Of a DNA stretch of 64,000 nucleotides, positions 14,916 to 23,693 are shown piece by piece (positions within the stretch are counted from its first letter, which is position 1; each line of letters begins with the position of its first letter). The translations under genes and the position numbers were made by a program. The stretch is taken from NCBI GenBank assembly GCA_016702745.1, contig JADJDJ010000001.1:62001-126000 (forward strand). The letters are read 5' to 3'. The notes beneath the pieces are model-generated. The model searched no databases and was not told the DNA's origin. It was given only the letters and a program-made list of their open reading frames with translations. The stretch comes from Chitinophagaceae bacterium (GTDB taxonomy: Bacteria; Bacteroidota; Bacteroidia; Chitinophagales; Chitinophagaceae).

Positions 14916-17225
14916 ATGAATAAAATGATTCTTTGTTTGGTTGTGATTTTTTCGCTGGGCCATGCACAGGCACAGGGTACTGATGAACGGGTGTATATAC
15001 AGACCGACAGGAATACATATGCAATCGGTGAAACCATTTATTTCAAAGGATATATAACAGCGGGGTATGATAGTATTCTCAGTATCCATCTTTTTGTAGA
15101 ACTCCGGGATTCTGCTTTGAACAGGATTGCGGATATTGTAGCGCCTGTTTCTGCAGGTACAACCAGCGGATCTATCACTATTCCTTCTTCTTCAACCGGA
15201 AAAATATTTCTCCGGGCTTATACGGATATTTCTGCCAGACAGGCCGAGCCCTTTCAATTCATCAGACAGGTGGTTGGGATGCCTGCAACAGGACCTATTA
15301 CTGAGAGGCCTGTATTTTATCCAGAAGGTGGGAAGCTGGTCCTGAATTGCCTGAACTTTATGGCATTCAAAGCACCGGCAGGGGCTGCCGGAACTATTCG
15401 AAACAGCAAAGGAGAAGCCGTTGCTGCATTCAATACTGCAAAGGGGAATACCGGGTCCTTCAGGATTCGGACCATGCCCGGTGAAATTTATCGTTGCCAC
15501 TGGAATGCCGCTTCCGCTGATTCTGTGTTTGAAATTCCCGGTCCGGTGACAAATGGTATCGCTATCCATATAAATTACTTTGATGATACACTTTACTATG
15601 ATCTGGATAATGGCGGCTCGAAAGATCCTCTATTGCTCAAGCCGGTATTGCAATTGCTGATAGGGGATCACCTCGCTTATAAGGTTAATCTTGATTTGAC
15701 CCAAAATCCAAAATTCAGTTATTTCATACCTGTTGGAAGTTTCCGGCCCGGTCCTGCCCTGATCAAACTGGTGGATGCCAATGAAAATGTATTAGCCAGC
15801 CGCCCGGTGTTTCTTCCGGGAAATATTCTGGAGCAGGAAACGGAACTTGAAATTGTAAAAAAGGACCTGGGTGTAAGAGGTACTAATGAGTTCCGGCTCA
15901 ACTTCCCTGATACCGCATTACAATTTGTGGCCATTAGTATTACTGATGCAGAAGAAGATAAATCCGGTGGAGCTTCCGGTTTGCTGAATGCCTTATTGCC
16001 TGATGAGCTCAAACCTGTTCAATCTGCAATAGATCCGGATCAGCGGTACAGGGAAATAGATCTGTTGCTACAGACCTCATTCATCCCGGAAAAAAGCAAA
16101 GCGGTGAGGCCATCCACTTCCGGCGCTGTAAGCAATAAATACCTGCAGTTGAGAGGCAAAGTAAGTAGTGGTAAAAAATTACTGTCAGAAAAGGAGATCC
16201 TGGTGATGATCCGCTCCGCTTCAAGCGGAAAGAAAATTTATAAAGTCACAACAGATGACAAAGGGAGTTTTTTGCTGGACGATCTGATACTTTTCGGCGA
16301 CAGCTATATCTATTGCAAGCTGCCTGGCAAATCAGATGAAGAACTCAATACAGAGTTGTTTCTGGAATTACCGAAGCCGGATAGCAGCATTGCATTGATG
16401 GCTGCATTCCAAAAAAAGGTCAATGCATTGATGCAAAATCAAACGGGCATTGTAAAGATAAAAGCCAATGGTCAGGTGGCTGCAAGAGTGGATACAATTG
16501 TGTATGGTGACCGCGTCATAGTACTGGAAGAGGCCGTGGTGAGTACCAACAACAGGAAAGTGCATGAAAAAAGACTGGAAGACCTGGAGAAAAGATATAT
16601 AGACGGAACCGGTTTTGGCGGATATGTTACACAGGGAGAAACGATTGATGTAATGAATGACCCGGTGGCGGGTAAAACGATCAATCTTTTTTCATATATC
16701 GCATCCAAAATGAGGAGTCTGAAATTGAAATATGTGAGAGGGAGACCTGAATTGTTTTATCCGATCAGAGCCATTGCGGGAGATACAATCATCCGTACCT
16801 ATTACCTGAATAATATTAAGATTGACCGTGATATGGTGGATTTGATCAGGCTGGATGAAGTGGCAGTAGTTAAATTTGTTCCGATGCTGGGCAGTGATCT
16901 TGGTCTGCCACCGGCAATCGCCATTTTCACCAAAAAAACGGGAGACCAGGGCTACTGGGAAAAAGACAGTTATAAGGGAAAGGAATATCTGTTAAAAGGA
17001 TACCCGCTGCCCCGGGACCTGCCGGTCCCGGATTATAGCAGGAGTGATTTGAAGGTTGTCAATGATTCCAGAAAGACCTTATACTGGATGCCGGATATGC
17101 GGGTGGATAATGGAAGTATTTTGATCCGCTTTTACAATAATGACCTGACAAAAAAAATCAGGATCAGGGCAGAAGGAATCACGGCCAGCGGGAATATCAT
17201 TTGGTTTGAGCAAGAACTTCAATGA
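14916..17225 (+). CDS. MG2-domain secreted protein, copy B
   Basis: The 769-residue paralogue of the preceding gene is intact. It has a signal peptide (MILCLVVIFSLGHAQAQ) and an MG2-like start (ERVYIQTDRNTYAIGETIYF), then repeated beta-sandwich segments. A carboxypeptidase-regulatory-like domain lies near 415-480 (LQLRGKVSSGKKLLSEKEIL) and a C-terminal region (VAVVKFVPMLGSDLGLPPAI) resembles the plug part of TonB-dependent receptors, without a barrel. The pair is a tandem duplication with 106 bp between. The role may be in surface protein or polymer handling; this is inference from family habits only. Confidence 0.75.
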   Translation: MNKMILCLVVIFSLGHAQAQGTDERVYIQTDRNTYAIGETIYFKGYITAGYDSILSIHLFVELRDSALNRIADIVAPVSAGTTSGSITIPSSSTGKIFLRAYTDISARQAEPFQFIRQVVGMPATGPITERPVFYPEGGKLVLNCLNFMAFKAPAGAAGTIRNSKGEAVAAFNTAKGNTGSFRIRTMPGEIYRCHWNAASADSVFEIPGPVTNGIAIHINYFDDTLYYDLDNGGSKDPLLLKPVLQLLIGDHLAYKVNLDLTQNPKFSYFIPVGSFRPGPALIKLVDANENVLASRPVFLPGNILEQETELEIVKKDLGVRGTNEFRLNFPDTALQFVAISITDAEEDKSGGASGLLNALLPDELKPVQSAIDPDQRYREIDLLLQTSFIPEKSKAVRPSTSGAVSNKYLQLRGKVSSGKKLLSEKEILVMIRSASSGKKIYKVTTDDKGSFLLDDLILFGDSYIYCKLPGKSDEELNTELFLELPKPDSSIALMAAFQKKVNALMQNQTGIVKIKANGQVAARVDTIVYGDRVIVLEEAVVSTNNRKVHEKRLEDLEKRYIDGTGFGGYVTQGETIDVMNDPVAGKTINLFSYIASKMRSLKLKYVRGRPELFYPIRAIAGDTIIRTYYLNNIKIDRDMVDLIRLDEVAVVKFVPMLGSDLGLPPAIAIFTKKTGDQGYWEKDSYKGKEYLLKGYPLPRDLPVPDYSRSDLKVVNDSRKTLYWMPDMRVDNGSILIRFYNNDLTKKIRIRAEGITASGNIIWFEQELQ

Positions 17226-17309
17226 AAATAAATTCCGGATCATTCTCCGGTCATCTTCTTTACTTAATCTTTTCCATCTGCCAGCAAATTGCAGTTATTT
17301 TGCAGGCTT

Positions 17310-18449
17310 ATGGCAGTACTTTCATTTGAACTCAGTCACCAGGATGGTACCAGCAAGGCCAGGGCCGGAAAGATCAGTACCGATCATGGCGATATTCTCA
17401 CCCCCATCTTTATGCCGGTTGGCACAGCAGGTTCTGTGAAAGCAGTGAGTCAGCAACAATTGATACAGCAGGTAAAGGCACAGATTATTTTGGGGAATAC
17501 CTATCATTTGTATTTAAGACCAGGACTGGAAGTGCTGGAAAAAGCAGGGGGACTTCACCGTTTCAATGGCTGGCAGCTTCCTATCCTGACTGATAGTGGG
17601 GGTTACCAGGTTTTTTCATTGGCAGGTACCCGGAAGATTAAAGAAGAGGGGGTTACTTTTCAATCCCATATTGATGGCAGCAAACATCTTTTCTCCCCGG
17701 AATATGTGATGGATATCCAGCGTACTATTGGCGGTGATATCATCATGGCTTTTGATGAATGTCCGCCCGGTGGCAGTGAAAGAAACTATGCACAGCAAAG
17801 TATGGAACTCACCCATCGCTGGTTGGATCGTTGTTTTAACCGATTTAACAGTACAGAACCCAGATACGGTTACACTCAAAATCTTTTTCCCATAGTACAA
17901 GGCGGGACTTATAAGGATCTCCGCAAGGCATCCTGCGAGTATGTTGCTTCAAAAGAAGCGACCGGAAATGCCATTGGGGGTTTAAGTGTTGGCGAACCCG
18001 AGCCAGTGATGTATGAGATATGCGACTGGTGCTGTGATCATCTGCCCAAAGAAAAACCCCGTTACCTGATGGGAGTGGGTACACCCTGGAATATCCTGGA
18101 ATGTATTGGCATGGGAGTGGATATGTTTGATTGTGTGATGCCCACCCGCAATGGGCGCAATGCGATGTTGTTTACCACCAATGGGGTAATCAATATTGAC
18201 AATAAAAAATGGGAATTTGATTTTTCCCCGATTGATGAAGGACTGGATGCAGAAGTGAGTAACTACTATAGCAAAGCCTATCTCCGTCACCTGATGAAGG
18301 CCAAAGAATTTTTAGGATACACTATCGCCAGTATCCATAACCTGGCTTTTTATTTATGGCTGGTTGGGGAGGCCAGGAAACAGATCATAGCAGGTAATTA
18401 CCTGTGCTGGAAAATGGAGATGATACCCCGGCTGCAAACCAGGTTATAA
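17310..18449 (+). CDS. tgt: tRNA-guanine transglycosylase (queuosine pathway)
   Basis: The 379-residue enzyme exchanges G34 for preQ1 in tRNAs with GUN anticodons. Visible family motifs are the TIM-barrel TPIFMPVGTAGSVKA, ILTDSGGYQVFSL with the general-acid Asp, GGLSVGEP and the nucleophile region GVDMFDCVMPTRNGRN. The start MAVLSFELSHQDG at 17310 matches the family better than ATG 17289. The usual zinc-site sequence (CxCxxC before the YSRAYLRHL-like helix) is replaced by LDAEVSNYYSKAYLRHL, while the later SIHNLAFYLWL His is kept. This may be a lineage trait rather than damage. Confidence 0.93.
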   Translation: MAVLSFELSHQDGTSKARAGKISTDHGDILTPIFMPVGTAGSVKAVSQQQLIQQVKAQIILGNTYHLYLRPGLEVLEKAGGLHRFNGWQLPILTDSGGYQVFSLAGTRKIKEEGVTFQSHIDGSKHLFSPEYVMDIQRTIGGDIIMAFDECPPGGSERNYAQQSMELTHRWLDRCFNRFNSTEPRYGYTQNLFPIVQGGTYKDLRKASCEYVASKEATGNAIGGLSVGEPEPVMYEICDWCCDHLPKEKPRYLMGVGTPWNILECIGMGVDMFDCVMPTRNGRNAMLFTTNGVINIDNKKWEFDFSPIDEGLDAEVSNYYSKAYLRHLMKAKEFLGYTIASIHNLAFYLWLVGEARKQIIAGNYLCWKMEMIPRLQTRL

Positions 18450-18497
18450 CCGGGGATGAAAACTGGGCACCTTATTTTGCCATCCTTATTCAGCAGA

Positions 18498-18848
18498 CTA
18501 CCGGAGATCCTCTTTTCTGAAGCTTTTCTTGAAATAGTAGTGCAGGGAAGTGGCATTCGCTCCATCCATTACCGGAAATGCATTGACCAACACCCAGCCC
18601 TGTGAGCCCATGTAATTCAGGGCATCCACCACGGTATTGAATTTTTTGATCCGGCCGGTTTCTTCGTCCCGCATCCGGTTATCAGAAAAGAGCTTTCTTT
18701 CGTCGCCGTAATCCACGTCTATATTCACCCGGGTTGAGAGCAGACGGTTCTGGGCCACCAGCCGGCAATATTGTTCCACTTTGGTACTGTCCTGTGCAAA
18801 AGCACTCAGGGAGCCGGTAACAAGTACCAGCAGGAGTATTTTTTTCAT
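18498..18848 (-). CDS. Small secreted protein of unknown function
   Basis: The 116-residue product begins MKKILLLVLVTGSLSAFAQ, a clean signal peptide; the start at 18848 is chosen for this reason over an in-frame ATG at 18899. The mature part contains VNIDVDYGDERKLFSDNRMR and NTVVDALNYMGSQGWVLVNA, resembling small DUF4177-like proteins, but I cannot assign a family with confidence. It is convergent with tgt. Confidence 0.65.
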   Translation of the reverse strand: MKKILLLVLVTGSLSAFAQDSTKVEQYCRLVAQNRLLSTRVNIDVDYGDERKLFSDNRMRDEETGRIKKFNTVVDALNYMGSQGWVLVNAFPVMDGANATSLHYYFKKSFRKEDLR

Positions 18849-18986
18849 GAGTTGAGTTTTTAAATGATTCATGCAACAAATTTCTGACAGGTATTTCATA
18901 TCACATAGTCATAAAATGTTAAGAAATCGGCAGAAATCAGGAATGGCCCTCCCTACTTCACCGGGAATTGTTTTCCTTTGCAGGCA

Positions 18987-20258
18987 ATGCGCAAGCTGGA
19001 CTGGTACATATTAAAAAAGCTCCTCGTTACATTCGTTTTCTGTCTGCTCATCTTTACAGTAGTAGCGGTTGCGGTTGACAGCAGTGAAAAGGCCGACGAT
19101 TTTGTAAAGGCCAAGCTGAGTACCATGGGGGTGATCAAAAACTATTATATCGGTTTTGTACCCTGGATATGGAGCCTGCTCTTTCCTTTGTTTGTATTTA
19201 TTGCCGTCATTTTTTTTACCAGTAAAATGGCCACCCGTTCTGAAATCATTGCCATCCTGGCCAGTGGCACCAGCTTTAACCGTTTTTTGCGCCCATACCT
19301 GGTGGGTGGTATTTTACTGGGAGGTTTGCTTTGGGTGGGGAGCCGCTGGTGGATACCCAAGGCGGTAGCGATCCGTAGTAATTTCCAGTCTAAGTATATT
19401 GATAAAAATGATCCTTCCAAGAATCTGTCCTATGGCGGTTGTTACAGTTGCTTTTACCTGAAACTGGATACCAACACCTATATCGGTATCCGCGATTATG
19501 ATACTAGCTCAAAGAATGCCCGGACCGTTTTTATGGAAAAGGTCAAAGGGAACAAGATCATCTATAACCTGCGGGCCGAATCAATGAAATGGGATACTGC
19601 ATCGCGAAAATGGATCATGAGTAATGCAGCGGAGCGTTATGTTGACAGTATGAAGGAAAGAATTACCTATCATCCCAATCTGACCCTGAACATATCTCTG
19701 AAACCAGAGGAACTTCGTAAAGATTACTACCTGAAGGATAAATTAACCACTCCGGAACTGGTTGCCTTTATTAAAAGAGAGGAAGCCCGGGGAACAGAAG
19801 GCTTGAGTGCATTGAAAGTGGAAAATTACCGGCGAACAGCCACTCCTGCTGCCGTTTTATTATTGACGATGATCGGGGCCGTCATTGCCAGCCGGAAAAC
19901 CCGGGGGGGGAGCGGTATGCACCTGGCCATGGGGATCATAATTGCCTCTTTATTTATCCTCTCAGACCGGTTTTCCACTGTGTTTGCTACCAAGGGTAAT
20001 TTCCCACCGCTTTTAGCGGCCTGGCTCCCGAATATTGTATTTGCCGGGATTGCCTACTGGATGTACCGCCGAACGCCAAATAACCCCCGCTTTCGCCAAG
20101 GCTTCGGCGGGCAAGCAAAACCGCCTTCGCTAAAGCTACGGCGGGCAAGTCAACTATCTTTCTTCAATTTTGTTATTACCGCAGAGGGCTTTTGCTTAAT
20201 TTTGATCTCCCTTCGTAAAGAAATATTCATTCCAAAACCGGTTTTATGGGTATCGTAA
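18987..20258 (+). CDS. LptG/LptF-like permease (YjgP/YjgQ family) with REP-derived tail
   Basis: The 423-residue membrane protein has family features: N-terminal helix MRKLDWYILKKLLVTFVFCL, helices around 60-125 and the periplasmic beta-jellyroll in between. Three C-terminal helices follow (ATPAAVLLLTMIGAVIAS; LAMGIIIASLFILSDR; PLLAAWLPNIVFAGIAYWMY). In other bacteria such proteins move LPS to the outer membrane as part of LptBFG. The normal end would be just after WMYRRTP. Here a pair of REP-like palindromes (20086-20146) is read as protein (PRFRQGFGGQAKPP), giving about 55 extra residues and running 13 bp into the citrate synthase gene. Confidence 0.85.
   Translation: MRKLDWYILKKLLVTFVFCLLIFTVVAVAVDSSEKADDFVKAKLSTMGVIKNYYIGFVPWIWSLLFPLFVFIAVIFFTSKMATRSEIIAILASGTSFNRFLRPYLVGGILLGGLLWVGSRWWIPKAVAIRSNFQSKYIDKNDPSKNLSYGGCYSCFYLKLDTNTYIGIRDYDTSSKNARTVFMEKVKGNKIIYNLRAESMKWDTASRKWIMSNAAERYVDSMKERITYHPNLTLNISLKPEELRKDYYLKDKLTTPELVAFIKREEARGTEGLSALKVENYRRTATPAAVLLLTMIGAVIASRKTRGGSGMHLAMGIIIASLFILSDRFSTVFATKGNFPPLLAAWLPNIVFAGIAYWMYRRTPNNPRFRQGFGGQAKPPSLKLRRASQLSFFNFVITAEGFCLILISLRKEIFIPKPVLWVS
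20086..20146. repeat. Pair of REP-like palindromes inside the permease 3' end
   Basis: Two adjacent imperfect palindromes of the form CCCGC...GGCGGGC (20086-20112) and CCGCC...GGCGGGC (20121-20146), each with a TTCGC/AAGCT-type core. Related units occur at 31741-31770, 34011-34078 and 61184-61290. Confidence 0.7.
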
Positions 20259-21571
20259 AAGACAGATTCAAAGAGAAAGCGGATAAGATGGCAGCCGAGA
20301 TCAAAGAGTTGCTGAAGAATCATGGAAATAAAGTAATTGGAGAAGTACAACTGTCGCAGGTTTACCAGGGAATGCGGGGTATTACCGGATTGGTTACTGA
20401 AACCTCCCTGCTCGATGCCCAGGAAGGAATCCGGTTCAGGGGATATTCGATACCTGAACTGAGGGAAAAACTGGGCAAAGCACCCGGAGGATCCGAGCCC
20501 TTACCTGAGGGTTTGTTTTACCTGATGCTGGTGGGCGAATTGCCTGGCGAAGAAGATGTAAACCACATCAGTTCCGTATGGCAAAGGAGAAGTCATGTTC
20601 CCACCCATGTTTTTAATACCATTGAGGCCCTTCCGATCAGCACCCATCCTATGACGCAATTTGTATGCGGTGTGATGGCCCTGCAAACGGAAAGTCAGTT
20701 TGCCAAGAAGTATGCGGCCGGGATGAATAAAAAGGATTATTGGGAAGCCGTCTTTGACGACAGCATGGACCTGATTGCCCGCCTGCCCCGGATAGCTGCG
20801 TATATCTATCGCCGTAAGTATAAGTTCGGAGAACATATCCAGCCTAATGGCCTGCTCGACTGGGCCGGCAATCTCGCTCATATGATGGGTTATGAAGATG
20901 AGAGCTTCAAAGAACTGATGCGTTTGTATATGACTATCCACTCCGATCATGAAGGAGGAAATGTATCAGCACATACGACGCACCTGGTGGGTTCTGCTTT
21001 GAGTGATCCTTACCTGAGTTATGCATCCGGAATGAATGGACTGGCAGGTCCCCTGCACGGATTGGCCAATCAGGAAGTGATCAAGTGGATTTTTGATATG
21101 CAGGAGGAACTGAAAACTGAACTGCCTACCAAAGATCAGATTGCAGAGTATGTAAAAAGAACTTTGAGTGAAGGAAAAGTAGTACCCGGATATGGTCATG
21201 CGGTGCTGCGTAAAACCGATCCCCGTTTCACAGCCCAGATGGAATTTGGTAAGAAGCATATGCCTGATGATCCGCTGGTGCAAACCGTTTGGAATATTTA
21301 TGAAACCGTCCCTCCGATCCTGCAGTCATTAGGCAAGATCAAAAATCCATGGCCCAATGTGGATGCCCATAGCGGTGCATTGCTGGTGCATTATGGCATG
21401 AAGGAATTTGAATTCTATACAGTGCTTTTCGCCGTGAGCCGGGCATTGGGCGTACTGGCCAGTTTGTGCTGGTCCCGTGCCCTAAGCTTCCCCATTGAAA
21501 GGCCAAAATCAGTCACAACGGATTTAGTGAAGTTATGGCTGGATGGAAAGGATAATATTTGGGGAGAGTAG
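20246..21571 (+). CDS. gltA: Citrate synthase, mitochondrial-like type
   Basis: The 441-residue enzyme condenses acetyl-CoA and oxaloacetate. The catalytic triad is visible as H235 (SDHEGGNVSAH), H271 (LAGPLHGLANQEV) and D373 (NVDAHSG). The motif wording and length resemble mitochondrial citrate synthases more than the usual bacterial hexameric type, from memory of both families. The ATG at 20246 lies inside the REP-extended permease frame. A terminator follows. Confidence 0.93.
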   Translation: MGIVKDRFKEKADKMAAEIKELLKNHGNKVIGEVQLSQVYQGMRGITGLVTETSLLDAQEGIRFRGYSIPELREKLGKAPGGSEPLPEGLFYLMLVGELPGEEDVNHISSVWQRRSHVPTHVFNTIEALPISTHPMTQFVCGVMALQTESQFAKKYAAGMNKKDYWEAVFDDSMDLIARLPRIAAYIYRRKYKFGEHIQPNGLLDWAGNLAHMMGYEDESFKELMRLYMTIHSDHEGGNVSAHTTHLVGSALSDPYLSYASGMNGLAGPLHGLANQEVIKWIFDMQEELKTELPTKDQIAEYVKRTLSEGKVVPGYGHAVLRKTDPRFTAQMEFGKKHMPDDPLVQTVWNIYETVPPILQSLGKIKNPWPNVDAHSGALLVHYGMKEFEFYTVLFAVSRALGVLASLCWSRALSFPIERPKSVTTDLVKLWLDGKDNIWGE

Positions 21572-21650
21572 CAGTTTGTCAGTCTACAGTCGAGAGACTT
21601 TCAAAGGACCTGTTTGTGATAAAGTAGGAAAGTATCAGAATAAAATTGAA

Positions 21651-21688
21651 AGCGAAGATCAGGTGTGTACCGGGTCTCCGCTTTTTTT
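21651..21688 (+). terminator. Terminator of the citrate synthase gene
   Basis: AGCGAAGA (21651-21658) pairs with TCTCCGCT (21675-21682) with one mismatch, followed by a T-run to 21688. Confidence 0.7.
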
Positions 21689-21710
21689 ATTTCGTTTTTT
21701 GGTTGATGAT

Positions 21711-22430
21711 TCAATGACTGCCAACAATCCGGTACATGAGTTTGAATTGGAATAAACGCATAAATGCTTTTTGGGTTTCTCCTTTATTGAAGTTGGATAA
21801 GCCATGTTTATAGTTTAAACCCAACCCCCATTTACGCTTTTGCACAGTAGTACCAACGCTGATCCGGAAATCATTCACTTCGGGATCGCCGCCTGAATGA
21901 CCGATGGAGAATTTTTTACCGGCCTGGTCTATGAAATCAAACCGGTCACTCCGGTTTACACCCAGGCTGTATTCAAAACCACTATGAATTGAAAAGCGGG
22001 TATTGCCTTTTTCGAAATTGCGGGCAAGTTGCGGGTTGATGGAAACAAAGAAATAGTTGATCCAATAATCGCCATCCGTTTTGAAATTTCCGGTGGGGGC
22101 AATTACACTATCACCTTTCAACGCAGCGCCTGTATGCTCGTATTGTGTATTGAGCAACAGCGACCATTTTTTTGACAACGGGTACTCTAATTGAAGTCCT
22201 GCTAAAAAATTGCCTCTTGATTTTCTGCCAAAATGATTGCCCATGCTATCTACTGCGTTAGGAAATAGTAGCCCGTTCCGGTGATAATCGGATTGGGATA
22301 CGGAGGCCTTTCCCCTGAAATAGGAAACGCCGCTTCCTGCATAGGCCGATAATGCTATTTTGTTTTGGGTATAACCTGAAGTGAAAGCAAGCAAACTACA
22401 GGCAAGAATCCAGATCAGCTTCCTTCTCAT
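21711..22430 (-). CDS. Outer-membrane beta-barrel protein
   Basis: The 239-residue product has a signal peptide (MRRKLIWILACSLLAFTSGYTQ) and amphipathic strands such as WSLLLNTQYEH and KWGLGLNYKHGL. It ends FMRLFQFKLMYRI, like PorT/OmpW-type small barrels. No specific function is recognised. It stands alone, convergent with citrate synthase. Confidence 0.7.
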   Translation of the reverse strand: MRRKLIWILACSLLAFTSGYTQNKIALSAYAGSGVSYFRGKASVSQSDYHRNGLLFPNAVDSMGNHFGRKSRGNFLAGLQLEYPLSKKWSLLLNTQYEHTGAALKGDSVIAPTGNFKTDGDYWINYFFVSINPQLARNFEKGNTRFSIHSGFEYSLGVNRSDRFDFIDQAGKKFSIGHSGGDPEVNDFRISVGTTVQKRKWGLGLNYKHGLSNFNKGETQKAFMRLFQFKLMYRIVGSH

Positions 22431-22489
22431 AATGCGTGGTTTGCAGCTTAACGAAAGAAGCAGGATCGATATTGTTTTCGGAAAAGACT

Positions 22490-23557
22490 TTAGTTGATCA
22501 CTGCATTTAGTTTTCCCCAGAACTCGTTATCAAAACCCGAAAGGGCGAAATTGGGAGTAGCAGGATTCGCCGCATTCCCCATTCTGATCACCACCATTTT
22601 TTTGGAAGGGACTACATAGATCCGCTGGTCTTCAGCACCCATGGCTGCATACATATCCGGTGGAGCATTGGGGATCAGGGTGCCGGGGTAATAAGTCTGG
22701 CTGCCAGGTAAGATCGCTCCTGATTTTCCATTGAGCCACCAGAGGTAACCATAGGAAGGATTCAGGCTTTGCGAGCTGCCGGTGCTTTCATTGAAAAATG
22801 GCTCATTCACAACCTGTTCATTATTCCATTTCCCTTTGTTGAGTGCCAGGAGGCCAAAGCGGGCCATGCTCCGCGTATTGCTATGGTAAATTTTATAGAT
22901 GACTCCGAAATTCCAGAAGCCTTCCATCCCGATTTTATTTTTGAGTTTATTTTTGAAATATGTTTCAAAATCCTGGCCACTGGCGGCTGCTACAATATCC
23001 ATCAATTTCTGAAATACATTATGGTATGACCAGCGGGTGCCGGCATCCGCCAGGTAAGTAAGGTTTGGGCGAATAACCAGGTCGCTGGCATCATTGATGC
23101 CGGAAGTCATGGTGAGTAAGTGCCGGATATTGATCAGGTTTTCTTTGTCAATCGGTTCGAGGGTCCAGCCTGATCCTAAGTATTGGGAAGCTTTCTCAGT
23201 GATCTGAAGCAAGCCTTCCTGTTGGGCAATACCCGTTGTGGTGGCCGCCAGGGTTTTTCCGGCACTATTCCATTGCCAGGTAGTTACAGGACTATGCCCG
23301 TTAAAATATTCCTCCATTACAATCCGGCCATTGACGAGGATCATAAAGGATTTGGTATTTTTCTGGACCAGATAATCTTTCAGGCTTTGGGCAGCTGTGC
23401 TGTTCCAGCCCAGCCCAGACAAGGACTTTCTTTCCCAGCTGGTATCTGTATTCGATGGAAAATACATCGTATCGGAAGGGGCGGGTTCGGTGGTGGATTT
23501 GCTGCAGGAGACGAGAACTGTGATCAGGAAAGTGAAAAGTAATTTTACGGAAGGCAT
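22490..23557 (-). CDS. Beta-lactamase-fold serine hydrolase, lipoprotein
   Basis: The 355-residue protein has a lipobox-like LVSC at the N-terminus, so it is probably lipid-anchored. It shows the class C beta-lactamase/penicillin-binding fold: SxxK as NSAGK near 97-101, a YxN-type YHN near 180 and LLTMTSGIND after the first helices. Such proteins act as esterases, peptidases or cell-wall enzymes; the substrate cannot be told. A later YGYLWWLNG segment is common in this subgroup. Confidence 0.8.
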   Translation of the reverse strand: MPSVKLLFTFLITVLVSCSKSTTEPAPSDTMYFPSNTDTSWERKSLSGLGWNSTAAQSLKDYLVQKNTKSFMILVNGRIVMEEYFNGHSPVTTWQWNSAGKTLAATTTGIAQQEGLLQITEKASQYLGSGWTLEPIDKENLINIRHLLTMTSGINDASDLVIRPNLTYLADAGTRWSYHNVFQKLMDIVAAASGQDFETYFKNKLKNKIGMEGFWNFGVIYKIYHSNTRSMARFGLLALNKGKWNNEQVVNEPFFNESTGSSQSLNPSYGYLWWLNGKSGAILPGSQTYYPGTLIPNAPPDMYAAMGAEDQRIYVVPSKKMVVIRMGNAANPATPNFALSGFDNEFWGKLNAVIN

Positions 23558-23693
23558 ATCAGGTTTTGTTTGGAATTCAGACCGGATAATCCGGCTGAAG
23601 TTAAATCATCGCACAGGAAATTTTTGAAAGATGTGGCGCTGTTGACTAAAACCAGCACCCGGGTTCAACAGAACGCCGCTTGTAAAACAAAAA

